Assembly: GCF_019218635.1 (NCBI RefSeq)
Contig: NZ_JAHUZB010000007.1
Location: forward strand, 62,001 to 126,000
Direction: 5' to 3'
Source of the DNA: Enterococcus alishanensis
GTDB taxonomy: Bacteria; Bacillota; Bacilli; Lactobacillales; Enterococcaceae
Length of the DNA: 64,000 nucleotides
Shown here: piece by piece, positions 45,722-55,165 of the stretch
How positions within the stretch are numbered: position 1 is the stretch's first letter
Layout: every line of letters begins with the position of its first letter
Position numbers and translations under genes: made by a program
The notes under the pieces: generated by a model
Told to the model about the DNA's origin: nothing
What the model saw: the letters and a program-made list of their open reading frames with translations, nothing else
Databases searched by the model: none

Positions 45722-45947
45722 TTTCGCTCCTTTTCCCTCAGTTCATTTAGGTTAATTATAGCAAATCCTCCCTAACAAAAATACATAAATTATTCTATTA
45801 AAAGTAAAATTATTTGATTTAACGCATTTTTATGGTAGTTTTTCTGTAAATGTTTTATTTTTCTAGAAATTGATATTCTTTTGAAAATTATATGTCTAAA
45901 ATAAAATAATTGTTCTCATTTGTTATTTTAATCGTTAATATAAAGTC

Positions 45948-46331
45948 CTATCCGCTTAAAAATAAAGCTTGTCGATCCCTTTTTTTCAAAATTTCCCCGA
46001 GTATTTTGACAAAGATATATAAACGCACCAATTGGCGGTACTTTTCCATTAACAAATGCCATTCTCCTGCGGTGAAATATTCTCCGAATTGATAGATCGA
46101 AGCCGCTAACTTTGGCGTAGCCGGTTGATCAAAATAAATTTCCCTAACCACGGGATACAATGGCAAGTCTAACTTCTCTGCTGCTAATGCCCGTCTAATA
46201 AGTAATGCCTCTACAAATTTCAAGCACAAGGCAAAATTCATCGTATGCTGATAATACTTAGTCACTTGTCGTTGCATTTTTTGATAATCACGATTAAATA
46301 GTTGACGGCAAGTGAAGGGATGCTTTTTCAT
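45948..46331 (-). CDS. Unrecognised small basic protein
   Basis: 127 residues, rich in Lys, Arg, Tyr and Leu and apparently helical (YQKMQRQVTKYYQHTM, RLYIFVKILGEILKKRD). No signal peptide or clear membrane segment, though the last 25 residues are hydrophobic and basic. I do not recognise the family. GAGGAGAAAAACTT precedes the ATG, which supports expression. It lies between the adhesin genes and the two-component system, divergent from the latter. Confidence 0.55.
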   Translation of the reverse strand: MKKHPFTCRQLFNRDYQKMQRQVTKYYQHTMNFALCLKFVEALLIRRALAAEKLDLPLYPVVREIYFDQPATPKLAASIYQFGEYFTAGEWHLLMEKYRQLVRLYIFVKILGEILKKRDRQALFLSG

Positions 46332-46881
46332 AAGTTTTTCTCCTCATTTTTTTCTCTTACATTTAATAACGAAAGTTTTTGAAAAAAAGTCCAAAAAATT
46401 ATTCAATCCATTTTGCTTTGCAGATAAATCACTTTTATTGGATATTTATTTAAAATAATATTTGCTGCAATTTTTTGGCTAGGATAAAAAAATATTTGCT
46501 TTAAAATGGGTTAAATTTTACCGGCAGCGATTTTCCTTTTCATGATTATTTTATTTGTTTATAATAAAATCTCTCAGTTTTACTAATTCAATTTTTATTT
46601 ACTTCAAAAAAATAAAAAAATTGTTATAAATATTTTTAGCCAAAATCATTTCAATTAACCATTAGACAAGAAGGCCTTTATGGTAGAAAATACCTATTTA
46701 GTGCTTCTCATTTAGAAAATCATTGCTTATATTTCTTGCAAAACATCTATTTTGCCGATTTAAGCTGAAACTTAAAAATAATTAGAAATAATGATAATTT
46801 TTTAAAATAAAGGTCTTTATGTCTTTACCGGCTTCAAACATATGCTATGTTGTTGATACAAGATACTTAGGGGGTCATTTT
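46332..46881. other. Long AT-rich region upstream of the two-component system
   Basis: About 490 bp with few features. An AAGAAGG-preceded ATG at 46680 opens an 11-codon ORF (MVENTYLVLLI), too short to judge. The frame of the response regulator is open from ATG 46819 (AAAGG upstream), but the family start is the TTG at 46882. Promoters for the divergent genes must lie here, but I cannot pinpoint them. Confidence 0.4.
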
Positions 46882-47637
46882 TTGAGAATCTTTATAATTG
46901 AAGATCAGTTTATCTTTAGAAAGAAAATCATTGATTTAATCCATTCTGCCAGTGCCCATCCTTTTGAAATAGTCGAGGTACTGAATGAACGAACCTTTTT
47001 TCAAGAAATCGAAAGAATGGATATTTATTCGACTGATTTGTTCTTTATCGATATTGATCTTAATTTTTATTTGACGGGAATTGATTTAGCAGAGGTTATT
47101 CGGGGTAGAAATAGAGAATGTGGCATTGTTTTCTGTACTTCTTTTGAAGATAAAACCATCGAAATTGTCAATCGTCAAATTCTTCCTTTAGGCTACTTAG
47201 TGAAAGATAAGAATCGGGGGTTGGTGCAGCAGGATTTAGCGCGGATTCTTCAAAAATTTGTAACAAATACGCAAAAAGATGCCGGAAGTCATCTTAAACT
47301 TATCATCAATCAAGGGCGTGAAAAAACCATCATCAATGAAGCAGATATATTTTACATAGCGACTATTCCTAGTCATAGAAATACACTTACTTTGCGTTAT
47401 CAGCAGCAAGAGATCCTGGTTCCTGGTAAATTAAGAACCTTAAAAACAGAATTGAAAAGTCCCTTTTTCATAAAAGAATTGAAGTCTTTTATCTTAAATA
47501 TCAATAAAATCGAAAAACTATATTCCACAGACGGTCTGGTACAATTCATCGATCAAACAATTTTAGATATCGGTTTGGTGGGTACTAAAAAAGTGCAGCA
47601 GTTTTTACGAGAGGAAAATAGTGATGTCTCCGGGTAA
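46882..47637 (+). CDS. LytTR-type response regulator (AgrA/ComE-like)
   Basis: 251 residues from TTG 46882, which follows AGGGGG and begins MRIFIIEDQ, exactly where receiver domains start; an upstream ATG at 46819 would add 21 unneeded residues. The receiver has the acidic IIEDQ and the phosphoacceptor in DLFFIDIDLN, with the switch Lys in YLVKDKN. The C-terminal LytTR domain contains EADIFYIATIPSHRN and FFIKELKSFILNINKIEKLY. AgrA, FsrA and ComE proteins of this kind are activated by a peptide-sensing kinase. It overlaps the kinase gene by 14 bp. Confidence 0.85.
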   Translation: MRIFIIEDQFIFRKKIIDLIHSASAHPFEIVEVLNERTFFQEIERMDIYSTDLFFIDIDLNFYLTGIDLAEVIRGRNRECGIVFCTSFEDKTIEIVNRQILPLGYLVKDKNRGLVQQDLARILQKFVTNTQKDAGSHLKLIINQGREKTIINEADIFYIATIPSHRNTLTLRYQQQEILVPGKLRTLKTELKSPFFIKELKSFILNINKIEKLYSTDGLVQFIDQTILDIGLVGTKKVQQFLREENSDVSG

Positions 47638-48904
47638 TTCGATGGCGCTGGCTTCTTTGTGCAACATTGTACTGTTGTGGACTTTCATTGATCAAATGTT
47701 TATTTCCAGAAAATCCAGCTATCTGCTTAATGTTTTGTGGTTAGGTAATTTTTTTTTCTCTTTATTAAGCCAAGAAATTTCGGCTTTTCTAATTTTTTAT
47801 TTTCTTTTTCTACTGGAATTAATATTGATGAAACGTTATTTGTCTAATTGGTTACTGCCGGCATTGATCTTGATTTTTCAATATGCCTTAATCGTGTTTG
47901 TCCGACTGATCACTTATTATCTCCCAGAATATATTATGATAGGCGTCAATTTCAATTCTGGGAAAACGCTGTCGCTACTAGCGTTTATTCAAGTGAGTTT
48001 ATTGTTAGTGTTATCACATTATTTGGTTAAGTTAGACAAAAAATATCATGTGGTCGGCTCACTAAAGGAGATGCCAAAATCATTTTTTCTATCAGGTATC
48101 AGTCTGTTTATCCTATTTATTATTTTAATGACTTTGCTCACTTTTTTTTCGATTTTTGGACCATTCACCTTACTTTTTTTACAGCTGCTCTTGATTTTTT
48201 CGATTGCTACTCAGACTATTTCAGTCTTTACTTTAAGGAGCAAAGTTTATCAAAAAAATGCCTATTTAAAAGCCTTAAAACGTTCCATGAAAGAGGAGCA
48301 GGAAAATTACGAGTTGGCTAGAGAGTATCGACATAATTTTCGTGGTATTTTATTAGGTCTCAATGAATATTTAACTAGCGAAGATCTATCTGGCGCAAAA
48401 GATTATTTGCTTCAAACTTTGGCTGATTCAGAGGACTATTTTAAAGAGTATCGCTATAAACAGTTAACTGAGATTCGAAATGCCGCGATTCGCGGCGTAT
48501 TGTCTGATTTTATCAATCATTGTGAAGAAGATCATATTTATCTAGAATTAAAAATTTTTGACCAAGGTACGGACCTTCCTATCTCTCAAATTGAATTGAC
48601 GCGTTCCATTTCGATTGTGTTAAACAATGCCCTTGAAGCAGCTGTGATGGAACCGCAAAAGTATATTTACGTCGAACTACAAAATACAGCAACCAATTGG
48701 CAAATGACGGTGACTAATCCCTCCACCCTGAACCAGTCAAACATCACTACTTTGCTCCAAAAAAATTACTCTAGCAAAGAAAATCATAGTGGTCTGGGCT
48801 TGTTTCAATTGAATAAGATTAGTCGGAAGTACGCTGATTTTTCATTAACGATTGATAAATCCCCCGACCAATTTACCGTCGACATTACGATTAAACAAGT
48901 TTAA
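47624..48904 (+). CDS. AgrC-like sensor histidine kinase
   Basis: 426 residues. About six or seven membrane segments fill residues 1-205, as in peptide-pheromone receptors. The cytoplasmic part has the H box REYRHNFRGILLGLNEYL, the N box VLNNALEAAVMEP and the G box SGLGLFQLNKI, of the GHKL/HATPase_c_5 type found in AgrC and FsrC. GAGAGGAAAATAGTG precedes ATG 47624. No AgrB-like processing protein or obvious propeptide gene is next to it, so the signal is unknown. Confidence 0.85.
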   Translation: MSPGNSMALASLCNIVLLWTFIDQMFISRKSSYLLNVLWLGNFFFSLLSQEISAFLIFYFLFLLELILMKRYLSNWLLPALILIFQYALIVFVRLITYYLPEYIMIGVNFNSGKTLSLLAFIQVSLLLVLSHYLVKLDKKYHVVGSLKEMPKSFFLSGISLFILFIILMTLLTFFSIFGPFTLLFLQLLLIFSIATQTISVFTLRSKVYQKNAYLKALKRSMKEEQENYELAREYRHNFRGILLGLNEYLTSEDLSGAKDYLLQTLADSEDYFKEYRYKQLTEIRNAAIRGVLSDFINHCEEDHIYLELKIFDQGTDLPISQIELTRSISIVLNNALEAAVMEPQKYIYVELQNTATNWQMTVTNPSTLNQSNITTLLQKNYSSKENHSGLGLFQLNKISRKYADFSLTIDKSPDQFTVDITIKQV

Positions 48905-49037
48905 ATTCAGTGTAATCTCAAAGACTTTTAAAATTTTTTTTGATTGCACAAACCCTTATGAAAGCGTTATCAATTTACGTATTTACTGACTATAGTTTGT
49001 TACACTTTTTACATATTCAATACGGGGAGTGGAACAA

Positions 49038-49238
49038 ATGTTAACCATCAATTTAAAAGTAGGTACTTATGTAGAAATCAAAAAATTCGAGTATGTCTGT
49101 TACGAGTCGGGAAAAATGCTAAATAAGGCTGATTTTGATAAATTTACACTTCAGCCTAATCTTACTTATAATTTCCAAGGGGAAAACTATGTCTCTATCT
49201 TAGGATCTGAAATCATGTTTTTAGAATTAAATAATTAA
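49038..49238 (+). CDS. Small protein of unknown function
   Basis: 66 residues from ATG 49038, which follows CGGGGAG at good spacing; the frame also opens at a GTG 9 bp earlier. Predicted mostly beta (INLKVGTYVEIKKFEYVCY, NYVSILGSEIMFLEL), no signal peptide or membrane segment. Not recognised. It follows the two-component system on the same strand after 130 bp and ends at a strong terminator. Confidence 0.55.
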   Translation: MLTINLKVGTYVEIKKFEYVCYESGKMLNKADFDKFTLQPNLTYNFQGENYVSILGSEIMFLELNN

Positions 49239-49254
49239 ATAGATCAATCACAAA

Positions 49255-49289
49255 AAAGCTGAACCTTTCATTATGAAAAGTTCAGCTTT
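49255..49289. terminator. Bidirectional terminator
   Basis: AAAGCTGAAC / GTTCAGCTTT stem with an inner TTTCA/TGAAA pair. A T-rich tail is present on the plus strand and a TTTTTTG run on the minus strand. Confidence 0.85.
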
Positions 49290-49295
49290 CTTTGC

Positions 49296-50381
49296 TTAAT
49301 TAATTGTAATTGCGCGACCATCTTTTTCAGCGTTGTATTGACCGACCGTGATCCATGCTCTAGCACCATTATCGTACTTCATATTTTTACCACCGCTGCC
49401 TGCACCATCATCTGCTGAATAGTACAACGGATCATAGACTAAAAATTTGCCATCTTGATAACCAGCAATGACTTTACAATGATTGCGATTGGTATCGCTA
49501 TCGACTTGGTAAGATGAAAAACCATAATATAAAACTGGTTGTCCGCTTAACACGCGATTGATAATTTGGGTCGTACTTTCCCCAGAAATATCGACTGTAT
49601 TGCCGCCAAACGTTTGACCATATGTGGCTAGTGCATTAGGTTTGATAACCCAGCCGAAGCCTTGACCGGTGTATACGTCGCCCTTTTGTCCATCAGGATT
49701 AGCCGGATACATCGGTAAGTTATCTTGCATTGCTTTCGGATCAGCATTGATCCCTTTTGATCCAAGTATCATCGATAAAGCCGCTGAAGCACAGCCCCAT
49801 GGTGCTTTTACTGGGACGTATTGGCTCACATAAGGTACTTCTGCGATAAAACTTTTAGTCGTAACTGTTGAAGCGCCGCCGGAAACAAACCAAGAAGTCC
49901 CTTCATTTTTCCAGCCTTGACTAACTAAACCATCCCGTTCACTTGCTTCTAAAGTATAATGGTGGCTACCTGCATCTCGTGCATTAGGATTATAGACCCG
50001 ATAAACTACTTCACCTGATTCTGGTGTTTTCCAAGCAACACCTTCAGCGTGCCAACCATTTGCGACTAAATTTTGTTGCTCGCCGCTATCTTTTGTATAA
50101 AAATGTTCCCCTGAATTAGGGTTGTAAACGCGGTACAAATCATTCCCGCTACCGTCAATCTGCATACTAATCCCTTCGTACACCCAGCCGATACCCATCA
50201 GGTTATCTCGTTCACCTGAATCTAGCGTGTGTAAATGTTCTCCCGAATTCGGATTATAAACCCGATAAATTGGTACCAAAGTATTGGCAAGTGTTACTTC
50301 TTCTGCATCAGCCGCCTGTGCACCAATAGCCAATAACCCAAACGCCGACAATGATAACCATAACCATTTGTTCTTCTTCAT
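49296..50381 (-). CDS. Secreted C39-like cysteine peptidase with DUF5648 repeats
   Basis: 361 residues. The frame opens at 50444, but ATG 50381 follows AAGGAGGAGCTAT and begins the signal peptide MKKNKWLWLSLSAFGLLAIG. Three DUF5648 repeats (about residues 35-165) precede a papain-like C39_2 domain (about 180-361). Its nucleophile is in KAPWGCASAALSMIL, the His in NRNHCKVIAGY, and the Asp follows in FLVYDPLYY. Such domains cleave peptides or act as bacteriocin-type processing proteases. Here the DUF5648 block is N-terminal, as in the gene at 30020. The enzyme would sit at the cell surface beside the adhesins. Confidence 0.82.
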   Translation of the reverse strand: MKKNKWLWLSLSAFGLLAIGAQAADAEEVTLANTLVPIYRVYNPNSGEHLHTLDSGERDNLMGIGWVYEGISMQIDGSGNDLYRVYNPNSGEHFYTKDSGEQQNLVANGWHAEGVAWKTPESGEVVYRVYNPNARDAGSHHYTLEASERDGLVSQGWKNEGTSWFVSGGASTVTTKSFIAEVPYVSQYVPVKAPWGCASAALSMILGSKGINADPKAMQDNLPMYPANPDGQKGDVYTGQGFGWVIKPNALATYGQTFGGNTVDISGESTTQIINRVLSGQPVLYYGFSSYQVDSDTNRNHCKVIAGYQDGKFLVYDPLYYSADDGAGSGGKNMKYDNGARAWITVGQYNAEKDGRAITIN

Positions 50382-50615
50382 ATAGCTCCTCCTTTTTATA
50401 CCATAACCAATGGAAGTTGGAAATATTTTATTAAAAATAACCACTAAAATTTAGGATTATGCTTTAATTGATTCAGCTCCTAACCACATTTTAACGAATC
50501 CAAAATGAAAAATCAAAATTAAATCCAGTTATTTTTCAAATTTATTTAACTAATGCAATCCTTTTACTTTCTTTAGCTTCTATAAAAATTTATAATCTAT
50601 TTGAGGAGTGATGAC

Positions 50616-51788
50616 ATGGAGAAGAAAAAACGCCAGCCTTTAATTGCTTTTTTAGGAGGTAAAACCTCTTATTATATTGTAGGCCTAGTCGTTTTATTAG
50701 CATTAGCTATTTTATTACTACAAAAAGTATCTTTTATTTTCCATCCAATTGTAGTTATTTTACAAACTATTTTACCACCGGTGGTCTTTGCCTTGCTGCT
50801 GTATTATTTACTAAATCCTTTAGTGGACTTTTTAAATAAGCATGGTGTTCCCCGAACTTTGAGTATTACTTTAACCTATCTAGTTATTTTTGGGTTATTA
50901 ATATTCGGAGGCTTTCAATTGGTCCCAGTAATCGAAGACCAAAGTCGTGACTTGGCAAATAATTTCCCAAACTTAATCAACGACTTCCAAAAAGCCATCG
51001 AAAACATCTTGGCTAATACACCGTTGAAAAACTGGGCGGAACAAGCCTTTGAGTCTGTCGATGAATGGTGGAAAGATATCGCTGGGATTGTCGGTGACAA
51101 CTGGCAACAAGGCGCCCAAAGCCTCGGCAATATTTTCTCAGCCGTTTCAAGTGTGGCAATTACCCTTTTCACTGGACCGATTATTGCTTTCTTTTTAATC
51201 AAGGACCCAAGAAAACTATATCAAGCGGTGATCCAAATTACCCCACCAAAATTCCGTGAAGATACCAAATCCTTAATCAAAATCGCCAACCAACAATTAG
51301 GTGCTTTTTTGAAAGGACAAGTGATTGCCTCGTTATTATTAGGCTTAATTTATTGGGGCGTTTTCTTATTAATCGGCATGGAATATTCTACCGTCCTAGC
51401 TTTAGCAGCCGGTATTTTAAGTATCATTCCATATGTTGGCGCCTTTTTAGCTTTCATTCCAGGATTATTTATCGCCTTCCAAATCTCAACTTTTATGGTG
51501 GTAAAATTCGTGATTGCCTGGTTTGCTGTTCAATTATTACACGGCGACTTAGTGGTGCCACGAGTGATGGGCGATCGTTTGAAGATCCATCCAGTCACTA
51601 TTCTTGTGGTGTTACTAGTGATGGGCGACCTATTAGGTGTGGTCGGAGTAATCTTCGGGATTCCGATTTATTCAATGGTCAAATTAGTCGTCGTCTTTGT
51701 ATTCCGCAAGTTTAAACAACGCTACAATCGTTACTTTGGCGATGAGGGCGAATATCAAGAGACGAAGTTTTCGGAAGATGATTATTAA
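50616..51788 (+). CDS. AI-2E/PerM-family membrane protein
   Basis: 390 residues. The frame opens at 50601, but ATG 50616 follows GAGGAGTGATGAC and is preferred. Seven to eight membrane segments surround an extracytoplasmic domain at about 90-180. Conserved pieces include PPVVFALLLYYLLNPLVDF, GPIIAFFLIKDP, and the C-terminal LHGDLVVPRVMGDRLKIHP. The superfamily contains the E. coli autoinducer-2 exporter and Na+/H+ antiporters, and the substrate of this member is unknown. It is monocistronic between terminators. Confidence 0.85.
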   Translation: MEKKKRQPLIAFLGGKTSYYIVGLVVLLALAILLLQKVSFIFHPIVVILQTILPPVVFALLLYYLLNPLVDFLNKHGVPRTLSITLTYLVIFGLLIFGGFQLVPVIEDQSRDLANNFPNLINDFQKAIENILANTPLKNWAEQAFESVDEWWKDIAGIVGDNWQQGAQSLGNIFSAVSSVAITLFTGPIIAFFLIKDPRKLYQAVIQITPPKFREDTKSLIKIANQQLGAFLKGQVIASLLLGLIYWGVFLLIGMEYSTVLALAAGILSIIPYVGAFLAFIPGLFIAFQISTFMVVKFVIAWFAVQLLHGDLVVPRVMGDRLKIHPVTILVVLLVMGDLLGVVGVIFGIPIYSMVKLVVVFVFRKFKQRYNRYFGDEGEYQETKFSEDDY

Positions 51789-51792
51789 TTAT

Positions 51793-51834
51793 AAAACTGC
51801 TAGGCGATCATGGTTGATTGCCTAGCAGTTTTTT
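51793..51834. terminator. Bidirectional terminator
   Basis: AAAACTGCTAGGC pairs with GCCTAGCAGTTTT, with a plus-strand T6 tail and an AT-rich minus-strand tail. It separates the convergent PerM-type and LevR-type genes. Confidence 0.85.
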
Positions 51835-51842
51835 GTAGGTTA

Positions 51843-54353
51843 TTACGCTGTCAAAATCTCATATAACACATACAATTCCCAATCGGATACTTTGATTTTG
51901 TAGAATTGTTCGATGGTTGAGAAGATATCTTTAGCATTTTGATAGAATGATTTGTCGTTAATTTTCAATGGTGCAAGTTCTTGTGGAACGGCGTAATCCT
52001 CTGTCCCTAAAATGATGCGTTCTGTCATTAAAGCAATATGCATCATCAAATTAAATTTCATTTTGGCGCGGACCTGTAGCTTGAAGCGTTTTTCAAACTT
52101 GTCGATGATGTCTTCGACTTGTTTGATAATCACGTCAGGATTTAAAAAGACTAATTTCTCTGACAAGCCTTCCTTTGAGAAGAAATAAATGAATTCATTG
52201 ATCACCATTGGAATATTGCTAGGATGAATCAAGTCTTTAAAGTTCTGATTTAATTGTTCTTCAGCGTTTTCGTCTAATACGTCTAAAATATTAAAGCTTG
52301 CTACATCAGTTTTGTTATCTAAATAAGAAGTCGTCAAAATCAGTGAGGTTTCCTTCAAATAATCTTTCTCTAAATAAGCGCGATCCAAGATTTTCGCCAA
52401 TTCATTATAGCCGAGAACAATCAACTTAATGTCTTGATTAACGTATTTTTGACAGATCTCCATAATTTTTTTCGAAACATCTCGCCCTGAAATACTAGCA
52501 ATAATGATATTTTTCTCCACTGAAAATCCTTCAAAATACTGGACTTCAGTAACAAAGTTTTCTTCGGCTGTTTTGGCAATTTCATAAAATAACTCACCAT
52601 GTAATAATTTTTGACCGATTTCTAGCGCATAAGAAGTTGTCAAATTATTAATCACTAACAACTCCCCTAAAATCTGAGGCTTCAAACTTTTATACAGTTG
52701 GGTCAAAGAACCCATATCCACTAACATAATCACACCTTCAGAGGTATTTCGTTCTCCCAACCAGAGTTTCACTTGCGCTACCACATCCCGCAATGAAGCT
52801 GTCAGAGGCATATTGATGGCATCGAAAATATATTCGCCACACATTCTATTGACCACTGCTTGAATACTGGAAGCCGTCGTGTTGCCATGAGCAACTAGTA
52901 AACCCTGATAGCGAATTTCTTCTGAGACATCCTCTGTTAAAAGAACAGCTAAAATAACTTTTACGAAGCTTTGTAATTCTTGTGTCACTGATTTGGTTAA
53001 ATAATTGGCTAATAATAAGGTACGAGGATATTCTTTTGATAGCTGATAGGATAAATTCTGCAGTATTTCAGCAGAAATAGTTTGTTGATATAATTGTAAA
53101 ATCCTGGCTATCGTATTTATGGCTGCAAAAGTCAGTTCCTCATCGTCGATAATCAAACGATTTTGAGTTTGAACTTCTTGAATCAAACCAATCGCCAAAC
53201 TATCTGAAACAAAATTGTCCGCTAAATAATCATGGTCAAATTGAAAGAGTCGCTGTTTTTTCTCGCTTAAGGAGACTGCTTCCGAAAGAATCTCTTGAAA
53301 GTGATTGATTAGATCTTGTTGGGCTAAATCATCAACTTTTTCCTCTGTGACTTGATAATCAATCCAGACCGTTTGACCATCATCTTCACCAATCAAAATG
53401 GTTTCTTGGCTTTGACTGGTTCGTAAGGCTTCAGCACAATACATTTGAACTTGATTTGCTAGACTACCAACATTTCCCGGTAGCTGTTCATTCATTAATT
53501 CATCAAAAATACGGTGGTTGATGCGAATATTTTTTTTGATTCGTTTAGCTTCCCGCAAAAATAATGCATAAACCAACTGATTTCGTTCAAATAAAGGACG
53601 CTCATGAAAAGATGGTAAATCAATCAAAACTGAAATTCGACGATAAAATGTCGGTAGCAAGACTTTTTCCGGATCTTCGGTAGTAGCAAATAGTAAACGG
53701 ACATTGGATGTCTCTGTCTTTTCTTCTTCTCCAATTGGTCGAAATTTATGACTGTCCATAAACAAAAATAGTTTTTCTTGATTTTCATCAGATAAACGAT
53801 GAACTTCGTCTAGAAAGAGAACACCATTATCAGCTTGAGCCAGTAAACCTTTTTTGTCTGCCTCCGCACCAGTAAAGGCGCCTTTAGTATGTCCAAAAAG
53901 TAATGATGCCACTAACTCAGGATTATTAGCATAGTCAGCACAGTTAAAGACTAAGAATTTTTCGGCACCAGCTAAGTTTTGCTGATGAAGGTAATCAAAA
54001 ATCAATTCCGCCAGAAAGCTTTTCCCGACACCACTAGCTCCATGGAGCAACACTGGTAACCCTAATGGCGGATATAGCACCGCTGATTTACACTTTTCGA
54101 TTTCTTTTTTAGCACTGCCATGACTACCGATATATTTTGAAAAAACATCTTCGCCTGAAAGATCATCCCCTAAAAGTTGCCAATAGACTGGTTTTGAACC
54201 CAGCTTAGTGACTTCGTTTGTTTGTAATAATTCGTTTAAATACAAACTGGTAGCTGAACGACTTAATTGGATTTTTTCAGCAATTTCTGTGGTGGTTAAT
54301 TTTTCTTGTTGTTTTAAAACATCTAACAGTTGTTCTTTGGTTTCTGAACGCAT
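51843..54353 (-). CDS. LevR-type sigma-54 activator with PRD and EIIA-like domains
   Basis: 836 residues. An N-terminal HTH (LTTTEIAEKIQLSRSATSLYL) is followed by a sigma-54 AAA+ domain (about 70-310) with Walker A GASGVGKSF, the sigma-54-contact loop GAFTGA, and Walker B NGVLFLDEVHRL. Then comes a PRD-like region, an EIIA-Man-like domain (LLVAHGNTTASSIQ), an EIIB-like segment and a second PRD (MHIALMTERII, with the phospho-His). Phosphorylation by HPr and PTS components tunes activity in LevR, MptR and relatives. The target is almost certainly the mannose-family PTS operon just upstream, which has a -24/-12 promoter. Sigma-54 itself is not in this window. Confidence 0.9.
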   Translation of the reverse strand: MRSETKEQLLDVLKQQEKLTTTEIAEKIQLSRSATSLYLNELLQTNEVTKLGSKPVYWQLLGDDLSGEDVFSKYIGSHGSAKKEIEKCKSAVLYPPLGLPVLLHGASGVGKSFLAELIFDYLHQQNLAGAEKFLVFNCADYANNPELVASLLFGHTKGAFTGAEADKKGLLAQADNGVLFLDEVHRLSDENQEKLFLFMDSHKFRPIGEEEKTETSNVRLLFATTEDPEKVLLPTFYRRISVLIDLPSFHERPLFERNQLVYALFLREAKRIKKNIRINHRIFDELMNEQLPGNVGSLANQVQMYCAEALRTSQSQETILIGEDDGQTVWIDYQVTEEKVDDLAQQDLINHFQEILSEAVSLSEKKQRLFQFDHDYLADNFVSDSLAIGLIQEVQTQNRLIIDDEELTFAAINTIARILQLYQQTISAEILQNLSYQLSKEYPRTLLLANYLTKSVTQELQSFVKVILAVLLTEDVSEEIRYQGLLVAHGNTTASSIQAVVNRMCGEYIFDAINMPLTASLRDVVAQVKLWLGERNTSEGVIMLVDMGSLTQLYKSLKPQILGELLVINNLTTSYALEIGQKLLHGELFYEIAKTAEENFVTEVQYFEGFSVEKNIIIASISGRDVSKKIMEICQKYVNQDIKLIVLGYNELAKILDRAYLEKDYLKETSLILTTSYLDNKTDVASFNILDVLDENAEEQLNQNFKDLIHPSNIPMVINEFIYFFSKEGLSEKLVFLNPDVIIKQVEDIIDKFEKRFKLQVRAKMKFNLMMHIALMTERIILGTEDYAVPQELAPLKINDKSFYQNAKDIFSTIEQFYKIKVSDWELYVLYEILTA

Positions 54354-54408
54354 AATTACACCTCTTCAATTTAAAGATACACTATTTTTCCTATGTAGAA
54401 AATAAAAA

Positions 54409-54454
54409 TCAGGAACAATAACACTAGCAAAAACACCTGCGTGATCATTCCTGA
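54409..54454 (-). terminator. Terminator of the mannose-family PTS operon
   Basis: TCAGGAA / TTCCTGA stem with a long loop, followed on the minus strand by TTTTTATTTT. Between the HAD gene and the activator gene. Confidence 0.6.
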
Positions 54455-54460
54455 CTTCAA

Positions 54461-55165
54461 TTAAATTAATTCCTCAATCAAATGCTTTAACTGATCAAAA
54501 TCATTGGCTTGATAAGTATGATAATCGACTTTTCGCTCATTAAAACGATTCAACCAAACCGGCTGCCAACCTGCATGATAAGCTGGCACAACATCATTTT
54601 TATAACTATCCCCGACATAAAAGAATTCTTCCACCTCAGTGGGCAAGACTTCTTTTAATTTTTCAAAACAAGAGACATTTGGTTTGGCATCACCAAATAA
54701 ATCTGAGACAAAAAGTTGATCTGCGGGAATATGTTGCGTTAAATTTAGTTGCTTGATCTTATTTGTTTGAGCGGTCGCAAAACCGTTAGTAAAAACACCT
54801 ACCATCACTCCATTGGTTTGCAACTTTTCAAATAAACGCTGATATTCCGGTAGTAAGCTTTGCTCTTTTTGGAAAATATGATACTGCTGATCACAGACTG
54901 CTAAATCTGCTTGCGTGAAATGCTGCTGAAAATAATTAAAAACCAATTTCCAACGATCAAATTCTGAGGTCACCTTTTTTGGCTCATTAGACAATGATTC
55001 TTCATAAATCGTTTCACTTTTTAGCCGAAAAGTAACATATAATCTTTTAATTTCATCAGGATTTTGTTCTCTTTCTGGAAAATACTGCTTTAAAGTCTGA
55101 CAAAAAGCCGCAAAATTATCCAACAAAGTATCGTCTAAATCAAAGAAGAAAACTTTTTTAACCAT
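54461..55165 (-). CDS. HAD-superfamily phosphatase (YjjG-like)
   Basis: 234 residues. HAD motif I FFDLDDTLLDN (nucleophile and acid), motif II GVFTNGFA, motif III around FGDAKPNVSCF, and motif IV YVGDSYKNDVVPA are all present. The helical C1 cap between motifs I and II fits subfamily IA nucleotidase/phosphoglycolate-type enzymes. The ATG overlaps the EIID stop by one base, so it is translated with the PTS. A phosphatase here may dephosphorylate the imported sugar phosphate or relieve sugar-phosphate stress, but that is inference. Confidence 0.85.
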   Translation of the reverse strand: MVKKVFFFDLDDTLLDNFAAFCQTLKQYFPEREQNPDEIKRLYVTFRLKSETIYEESLSNEPKKVTSEFDRWKLVFNYFQQHFTQADLAVCDQQYHIFQKEQSLLPEYQRLFEKLQTNGVMVGVFTNGFATAQTNKIKQLNLTQHIPADQLFVSDLFGDAKPNVSCFEKLKEVLPTEVEEFFYVGDSYKNDVVPAYHAGWQPVWLNRFNERKVDYHTYQANDFDQLKHLIEELI

